From NCBI GenBank assembly GCA_018691945.1, contig JABHJJ010000104.1, positions 1 through 6,300 of the forward strand: DNA of 6,300 bases, in the 5' to 3' direction. The position numbers and the translations under genes were made by a program. Numbering within the stretch: position 1 is the stretch's first letter; each line of letters begins with the position of its first letter. Shown here one piece after another: positions 1-4,066 of this stretch. The notes under the pieces were generated by a model. The model saw only the letters and a list, made by a program, of their open reading frames with translations. It did no database searches and had not been told where the DNA came from. This stretch comes from Candidatus Nitrosopelagicus sp. (GTDB lineage: Archaea; Thermoproteota; Nitrososphaeria; Nitrososphaerales; Nitrosopumilaceae).

Positions 1-1
1 A

Positions 2-826
2 GATTCAGATAAAAAAATAATTGACAAATTATTTGATGATGATAAAACATCTGAAAATCCTACTTTAAAACAAAAAATAAAAGCACAACTAGAAATTTTA
101 AAAAAATGTGGTGTAATAAATGAAAAAAAAAGTGGGTTTCATATTGAAGAATTTGGTAAAAAAGTATTTTCGTTAAGAATTGATCCTGAAATTGCTTCTA
201 AAATGCACGTTCATGCTGAAAATTCTCTCACTGGAAGAAAACATACCTCTGGAATTTTACATATGATTACAAATCTCACTGGAGCATCAAGTAGAAAACT
301 ATCGGAAGAATTAATCGATGAATTACCACATTATAACTACGCTGAAAAACTATATCGAGAACAAGATCTAGAAAAAGATGTAAACAAAAATCTACAAATT
401 ATTCTCCATTACATTGATGGCCTATCTTACTCGAAGATGTCTTCTCGATATAAAATCGAACCTGGCGATGTTTACTATTTTGCAACTCAAATACGAACAA
501 TTTTGTATAATTTTAAAAAAATTGTTGAGTTTTGGTTTGAAATTGCTACCGATAATGATGATAAGGTACTTGCATCAAAATATGATGTACTTATCAAAGA
601 ACTTGTTGAACTGGAACTTAGAACTAAACATGGTGTCAAAGATACTCATCTTCATCTGGTTAAAATTCATAATATTGGTAGAGTTAAAGCTGGTACTCTT
701 TATCAAGCAGGATTAAAAACTGAAAATGCTCTGAAAAAAGCAACTATGAAGAAATTAACAGAAATAGATAAAATTGGTTCTAAAGATGCAGAAACTATTA
801 TGAAATATGTTGGAGAGAAATTATAA
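2..826 (+). CDS. hel308: Hel308-like Ski2-family DNA helicase, C-terminal part (5' end outside window)
   Basis: The reading frame is open from the first bases of the window, so this is the last 274 codons of a longer gene and the ATG at 203 is internal. The RecA-like motor domains lie upstream and are not visible. Residues about 25-65 look like the winged helix that follows the motor domains. Residues about 75-190 resemble the Hel308 ratchet domain, including an I-x-PGD motif (152-156) followed by an aromatic-rich helix with LY. Residues about 205-274 match the terminal helix-hairpin-helix domain: HGVK, then IGRVKAGTLYQAG (225-237), and a second hairpin near IGSKDAE. Known family role: 3'-5' ATP-dependent unwinding of lagging-strand-like forks during replication restart and repair. 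Oddity: most Hel308 proteins have a basic R-x-R-x-LY at the hairpin, and here it reads K-A-G-T-LY, so this could be a divergent paralogue. Family placement is firm from the C-terminus; exact orthology is less so. Confidence 0.82.
   Translation, partial: DSDKKIIDKLFDDDKTSENPTLKQKIKAQLEILKKCGVINEKKSGFHIEEFGKKVFSLRIDPEIASKMHVHAENSLTGRKHTSGILHMITNLTGASSRKLSEELIDELPHYNYAEKLYREQDLEKDVNKNLQIILHYIDGLSYSKMSSRYKIEPGDVYYFATQIRTILYNFKKIVEFWFEIATDNDDKVLASKYDVLIKELVELELRTKHGVKDTHLHLVKIHNIGRVKAGTLYQAGLKTENALKKATMKKLTEIDKIGSKDAETIMKYVGEKL
812..815 (+). promoter_or_regulatory. Ribosome binding site for the TTG-started transferase gene
   Basis: GGAG lies inside the last codons of the helicase, 11 bases before the TTG at 827. 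It matches the anti-Shine-Dalgarno end of archaeal 16S rRNA and supports the unusual start. GGAG-type sites sit at nearly the same distance before the genes at 1816 and 5730. Confidence 0.5.
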
Positions 827-1816
827 TTGGAACAACTAATAATCCCAGCAATAATCGCAATCGCCGTTGCATTTTTTTCAGTATACGGATTAACTCCTTA
901 TGTAATACGTGCTTTAGAAAAACGTAACATCACTGTTGTTGATGTGAATAAGAAACAAAAGACAATGGTTGCACGACCTGGGGGGCTATCGATCATTGTT
1001 GGACTGGAATCATCGTTAATTATTTTGTATATATTTTTTCCAATCTCCGAAATACTTGCTGTTATCCTGACAACATTCTTTGCATTCATTGTTGGAATTA
1101 TAGATGATAAAAAAACTATGGGTGGTTGGTTCAAACCAGTAGCTCTTGCATTTTGTTCTGCTCCAATATTATTACTTGGTGCATATGATTCAAATCTTGC
1201 CTTCCCATTATTTGGAACAGTTCAAATTCCATTACTATACATGGCATTAGTTGTATTTATGATACCAATTATGGGTAACACAATTAATTCAATTGATGTT
1301 TTAAATGGAGTTGCAAGTGGATTCATTACAATTGCAAGTTTTGCATTATCTGCTTGTCTTTTTATAATTCAAAATTATGAAGTAGGAATAATTTGTCTTT
1401 GTTTAGCATTTTCATCTTTAGCATTTTACAAATATCATAAATTTCCAAGCAAAATATTTCCTGGAGATTCTGGTGCAATAACATTTGGTGTTGTATATGG
1501 TGGAATTGCAATAATTGGTAGTGTTGAAGTAATTGCTGCTATTGCAATTCTTCCAGCAATTATTAATTCATTTTTATTTTTATCTAGTGTAAAGAAAATT
1601 GTAGAACATAGAGAAATAAAAAACCCTGTGACTCATACTGATGATTGGAAATTACAATCAACTTCTGAAAACCACGCTCCAATTACTCTAGTTAGATTGC
1701 TTATTGCAAAAAAACCTCTAACAGAAAAACAAATTGGATATGAAATTTTTAAACTAGGAATATTTTCTGGAATTCTTGCTATAATTACGGCGTTTATGAT
1801 GGGAGTAAATATCTAG
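827..1816 (+). CDS. Polyprenyl-phosphate glycosyl-1-phosphate transferase (MraY/WecA/GPT family, glycosyltransferase family 4)
   Basis: This 329-residue integral membrane protein has about ten hydrophobic segments (roughly 4-25, 53-71, 76-92, 103-120, 135-150, 162-181, 184-200, 217-230, 231-253, 309-327), the layout usual for the family. Family signatures are in order: D39 with NK and RPGG (50-53) in the first cytoplasmic loop, G-I-I-DD-K (90-95, Mg/substrate aspartates), N-T-I-N-S-I-D-x-x-NG (151-161), and FPGDSG (211-216). A final loop with TENH-like polar residues and PLTEKQIGYE (297-306) resembles eukaryotic/archaeal GPT. The known reaction moves a sugar-1-phosphate from a UDP-sugar to dolichyl phosphate at the membrane, the first step of N-glycan assembly; the actual sugar cannot be read here. 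Start: an in-frame stop directly precedes TTG 827, and the next ATG (Met47) would lose the first helix and D39, so TTG is the only good start. It abuts the helicase stop with no gap, implying co-transcription. Confidence 0.85.
   Translation: MEQLIIPAIIAIAVAFFSVYGLTPYVIRALEKRNITVVDVNKKQKTMVARPGGLSIIVGLESSLIILYIFFPISEILAVILTTFFAFIVGIIDDKKTMGGWFKPVALAFCSAPILLLGAYDSNLAFPLFGTVQIPLLYMALVVFMIPIMGNTINSIDVLNGVASGFITIASFALSACLFIIQNYEVGIICLCLAFSSLAFYKYHKFPSKIFPGDSGAITFGVVYGGIAIIGSVEVIAAIAILPAIINSFLFLSSVKKIVEHREIKNPVTHTDDWKLQSTSENHAPITLVRLLIAKKPLTEKQIGYEIFKLGIFSGILAIITAFMMGVNI
1801..1805 (+). promoter_or_regulatory. Ribosome binding site for the GTG-started small membrane protein
   Basis: GGGAG lies within the end of the transferase gene, 10 bases before the GTG at 1816. 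The internal ATG at 1849 has no such site, which favours the GTG start. Confidence 0.45.
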
Positions 1817-2046
1817 TGTCTTTTCCACTGTTCTCATTCATCTTTGCAATGTGGGTTTTAATTATAATTGGCGGCGGTTTGATGGTTGTATTCATTGGAC
1901 CTTTATCATTTTCTGGAGATGGGCAATTAAATCCACTCATTAATTCTGGTGTAAAAGTGCTAATTGCGATGATTCTGATATTCATTTGGGTTTTGGCATT
2001 GTTGAAAATTAAAAACTGGATATTTAGAAAAATCGTAAATTCATAG
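1816..2046 (+). CDS. Small two-helix membrane protein, function unknown
   Basis: This 76-residue protein is not one I can assign to a named family. Two hydrophobic segments are visible, about residues 5-30 (rich in I, V and a GGG stretch) and 46-67. They are separated by a short polar loop with SFSGDGQLNP, and the protein ends in a basic tail (KIKNWIFRK). By the positive-inside rule the tail is probably cytoplasmic, which would put both termini inside and the loop outside; this is inference. GTG 1816 overlaps the upstream TAG by one base (TAGTG) and has a GGGAG ten bases upstream. Starting at Met12 instead would shorten the first helix and lack a ribosome site. Its position directly after the glycosyl-phosphate transferase suggests co-expression and perhaps a membrane accessory role, but nothing in the sequence proves a link. 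Confidence 0.65.
   Translation: MSFPLFSFIFAMWVLIIIGGGLMVVFIGPLSFSGDGQLNPLINSGVKVLIAMILIFIWVLALLKIKNWIFRKIVNS
2005..2036 (-). terminator. Probable T-rich transcription stop for pepA
   Basis: Read on the - strand, the bases just beyond the pepA stop contain T5 tracts (A5 at 2011-2015 and 2028-2032 on the + strand). They lie inside the end of the convergent membrane-protein gene. This is the usual archaeal signal type, but T-rich DNA is common here, so support is weak. Confidence 0.3.
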
Positions 2047-2058
2047 GATTTATTTTTG
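2047..2058 (+). terminator. Probable T-rich transcription stop for the + strand run
   Basis: Directly after the stop of the small membrane protein the + strand reads TTTATTTTTG within a short T-rich stretch. Archaeal intrinsic termination uses T-tracts without needing a hairpin. The tract overlaps the 3' end of the convergent pepA. Inference from composition and position only. Confidence 0.35.
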
Positions 2059-3531
2059 ATTCATGAGATGATTTACGACTAATCTTACTCCAAACCCTGT
2101 AGCGCCATGTGAATTGTATGATTTATTTTTTGTAGATGGTTGAATCCAGGCAGTTCCAGCAATATCAAAATGTACCCATGGTACATTTCCTACCGAATTT
2201 GCTAAAAATGCTGCAGCTGTTATTGTTCCTGCTGCTCGTCCCATTCCGATATTTCTAATATCTGCAACTTTTGATTTCACCATATCCATATAATCATCAT
2301 TTATTGGTAATTCCCAAACTTCTTCTGAAGTTTTTGTTGATGCAGTTTTAATTTTTGATACAAGTTTTGCATTGTTACTTACTATTCCTGCAACATTAGT
2401 TCCTAATGCAACAATACATGCTCCAGTTAATGTTGCAAAATCCATTACCGAAGATGGTTGATAGTGTTTTATTCCATATGCAAGTCCATCTGCTAAAATC
2501 AATCTACCTTCAGCATCTGTGTTTAAAATTTCTGCAGTTTTTCCATTAAATAATTTTATAATATCTCCAGGTCTAAATGCATCTCCACTTGGCATATTTT
2601 CGACAGATGGAATTATTGCAACTACATTAATTGCAAGTTTTAACTCTGAGATTGCTTTCATCACTCCTAATACTGTACAACCGCCACATTTGTCAAATTT
2701 CATCTCATCCATTTTTTCTCCAGGTTTTAACGAAATTCCACCTGTGTCAAATGTTACTGCTTTACCAACAAGTAAGATTGGTTTTTGTTCCTTCTTGCCA
2801 TTTTTGTATTCTAAAATTATGAATTTAGGTTCATTTTTACTTCCTTGTCCTACTGCAAAAACTCCTCCTAGCATTTTAGATTTTATCTCATTTTTTGAAA
2901 ATACTGTACATTTCATTTCATTTTGATCTGCTATCTTCTTTGCTATTTCACCTAATTTCATTGGAGGACATTCATTTGGTGGAAGATTTGCAACATCTCT
3001 TGTAAATTTAACTGCATCAGAAATTATAATTGAATTTTTGATTATTTCTTGTGCATTTTTATCAGATGTTAGTAGTGTTAAATCTGGTTCTTTTTTGTTA
3101 GATTTTTCTTTTTTAAATAAATCAAACTCATACAGTGAAAGATTTGCACCTTCTACTATTGTTGATATAACTTGATCATTTTTAATTGAAATCTTCTCTG
3201 GAATTATAATTGAAAATTCTTTTATTTCTAATTCATGAATCTTTTTTGTAATAATACCTGTAACATCTCTAATTACATCTGAGGTTAGTTTATTCTTTTT
3301 ACCTAATCCTGCAATCAAAATTCTCTCTGATGGAATCTCATCGTGTGAATGAATTATTGAAATTTTACCTTTCTTACCTTTGATCTCTTTAACTGATTGT
3401 GAAATTATTTGGTCTATTTTTTTATTTAATTTTCCCAATCCTATTGCTATACTAGTATCCTCGAAACAAAATGCACACAGAATTGAGGTTCTTTTTTTTA
3501 CTGGAGAAACTGCTTCTGTTCTAATTCGCAT
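2050..3531 (-). CDS. pepA: Leucyl aminopeptidase, M17 family
   Basis: This is a cytosolic, two-metal aminopeptidase that removes N-terminal residues from peptides during protein turnover. At 493 residues it has normal family length. Residues 1-165 form the variable N-terminal domain and about 166-493 the catalytic domain. All expected active-site residues are present with family spacing: K257 and D262 in GKAVTFDTGG, K269 in SLKP, D280 in MKFD, and D339, E341 and R343 in the signature NTDAEGRL (337-344). These correspond one for one to Lys, Asp, Lys, Asp, Asp, Glu, Arg of bovine and E. coli enzymes. An oddity is C282-G-G-C285 next to metal ligand D280, a CxxC where many relatives have small non-cysteine residues. 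The ATG at 3531 has no ribosome site but has a TATA box about 25 bases upstream, so the mRNA is probably leaderless or nearly so. The gene converges on the + strand run with a 3-base gap. Confidence 0.95.
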   Translation of the reverse strand: MRIRTEAVSPVKKRTSILCAFCFEDTSIAIGLGKLNKKIDQIISQSVKEIKGKKGKISIIHSHDEIPSERILIAGLGKKNKLTSDVIRDVTGIITKKIHELEIKEFSIIIPEKISIKNDQVISTIVEGANLSLYEFDLFKKEKSNKKEPDLTLLTSDKNAQEIIKNSIIISDAVKFTRDVANLPPNECPPMKLGEIAKKIADQNEMKCTVFSKNEIKSKMLGGVFAVGQGSKNEPKFIILEYKNGKKEQKPILLVGKAVTFDTGGISLKPGEKMDEMKFDKCGGCTVLGVMKAISELKLAINVVAIIPSVENMPSGDAFRPGDIIKLFNGKTAEILNTDAEGRLILADGLAYGIKHYQPSSVMDFATLTGACIVALGTNVAGIVSNNAKLVSKIKTASTKTSEEVWELPINDDYMDMVKSKVADIRNIGMGRAAGTITAAAFLANSVGNVPWVHFDIAGTAWIQPSTKNKSYNSHGATGFGVRLVVNHLMNQK

Positions 3532-3550
3532 ATATTTTTCTGAAAAATAC

Positions 3551-3560
3551 TTTTTTTATA
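3551..3560 (-). promoter_or_regulatory. pepA TATA box, leaderless-type promoter
   Basis: On the - strand the sequence is TATAAAAAAA, centred about 25 bases before the pepA ATG. That distance places transcription start at or next to the start codon. The box contains the TAA stop (3558-3556) of the upstream DCC protein gene, so pepA can be transcribed on its own as well as by read-through. Confidence 0.6.
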
Positions 3561-3942
3561 GATTGCTTATCTTGATCTTTTTACTGTGAGTAATTAGACT
3601 GGCAGAACGGAAAAACACTGCAAGTGAATCCTTACATCCTATATTGCATGATTCTTGAATGCTCATTTCATCGAATTTTTTGTCGTGAATCCTCAGAATT
3701 GCTGATAATAATGGAATAATTGCAGCCCTTCCCCCATATGCTGTTTTTTTATCAATAAACCAAAACATTTCCAATGCATCATCTTCTAGAATTTCTTCTC
3801 TAATCGTTCCCCCAAATTCTGTATAATGACCGATCATACGTAATTTTCCTTTAGCTAAAAAATTCATCAATTTGGCAAATTTTATACAAACATAGCATTT
3901 GTCATCATAAATCATGAGTGGCAGTGAATCATGAAAATTCAT
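3556..3942 (-). CDS. DCC-family (DUF393) thiol-disulfide oxidoreductase-like protein
   Basis: This 128-residue soluble protein carries the DxxCxxC hallmark near its N-terminus: YDDKCYVC with D13, C16 and C19 (family form YDGxCxxC). It is followed by a helix rich in hydrophobic and basic residues and then the typical middle part, in which a WFID strand leads to YGGRAAIIPLL (69-79), matching the family's G-x-x-A pattern. Length fits the family (about 110-140). The family is named as putative thiol-disulfide oxidoreductases, but its physiological substrate is poorly known. A second pair, C99 and C103 (CNIGC), lies in the C-terminal part and is not part of the family signature. The start at 3942 is preferred over Met10 (3915) because a TATA-like element lies about 28 bases upstream. 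It precedes pepA on the same strand with 24 bases between stop and start. Confidence 0.75.
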   Translation of the reverse strand: MNFHDSLPLMIYDDKCYVCIKFAKLMNFLAKGKLRMIGHYTEFGGTIREEILEDDALEMFWFIDKKTAYGGRAAIIPLLSAILRIHDKKFDEMSIQESCNIGCKDSLAVFFRSASLITHSKKIKISNL

Positions 3943-3964
3943 ACTTTCACTACGATCTTTGAAG

Positions 3965-3976
3965 ATTAAAATTTTT
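3965..3976 (-). promoter_or_regulatory. TATA-like element for the DCC protein gene
   Basis: Read on the - strand the stretch is AAAAATTTTAAT, centred about 28 bases before the ATG at 3942, consistent with an archaeal leaderless or short-leader transcript. An inverted repeat, ATCTT-TG-AAGAT (3955-3966), lies at its downstream edge and could be an operator. AT-rich background makes the call moderate. Confidence 0.4.
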
Positions 3977-3978
3977 GG

Positions 3979-3990
3979 AAATAGCTATTT
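3979..3990. repeat. Perfect 12-bp palindrome between divergent genes
   Basis: AAATAGCTATTT is its own reverse complement and does not extend further. It lies in the 123-base region between the divergent DCC protein gene and the transketolase-epimerase gene, next to TATA-like elements on both strands. A dimeric regulator site is possible; chance cannot be excluded in such AT-rich DNA. Confidence 0.4.
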
Positions 3991-3993
3991 ATG
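3985..3993 (+). promoter_or_regulatory. Possible distal TATA element for the transketolase-epimerase operon
   Basis: CTATTTATG overlaps the right half of the palindrome. Transcription from it would begin near 4013, giving a leader of about 50 bases that contains GAGGA (4015-4019) and a short ORF. It competes as a model with the nearer element at 4030-4041. Confidence 0.25.
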
Positions 3994-4024
3994 TAATTCT
4001 AGGTATTTTTTCTTGAGGACGATC

Positions 4025-4066
4025 ATGTGTAAAATTAAAAGTATCAAATTGGTCAATAAACTGTAA
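4025..4066 (+). other. Possible 13-codon leader ORF upstream of the transketolase-epimerase gene
   Basis: ATG 4025 opens MCKIKSIKLVNKL and stops at TAA 4064-4066, whose last A is the first base of the main ATG (TAATG). GAGGA lies five bases before it. The layout would suit translational coupling or a leader peptide. An ORF of this size is expected by chance, and a promoter at 4030-4041 would leave it untranscribed, so this is only a candidate. Confidence 0.2.
4030..4041 (+). promoter_or_regulatory. Probable proximal TATA element for the transketolase-epimerase operon
   Basis: TAAAATTAAAAG is centred about 30 bases before ATG 4066, the spacing of a near-leaderless archaeal promoter. No ribosome site lies directly before 4066, which agrees with leaderless translation. 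Confidence 0.4.

Noticed and set aside
414..716. 100-codon frame within the helicase
   Set aside because: It lies in another frame of a recognisable Hel308 domain and has no family features of its own.
203..826. ATG 203 as the true start of the first gene
   Set aside because: The frame is open to the window edge and the residues before it resemble the winged-helix region of Hel308, so the gene is truncated by the window.
898..1134. Antisense frame opposite the transferase
   Set aside because: It covers conserved transferase motifs and has no promoter or ribosome site that I can see.
1794..1985. Antisense frame opposite the small membrane protein
   Set aside because: It has no ribosome site or TATA element and low-complexity proline/isoleucine content. 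The + strand frame has coupling and membrane-segment support.
2519..2926. Frames on the + strand opposite pepA (also 2631-2822 and 3380-3589)
   Set aside because: They mirror the conserved catalytic region or N-terminal domain of an M17 enzyme with all active-site residues, so they are shadows.
3943..4065. A riboswitch or structured RNA in the divergent intergenic region
   Set aside because: The region is short and AT-rich, and beyond the small palindromes no multi-stem structure can be seen.
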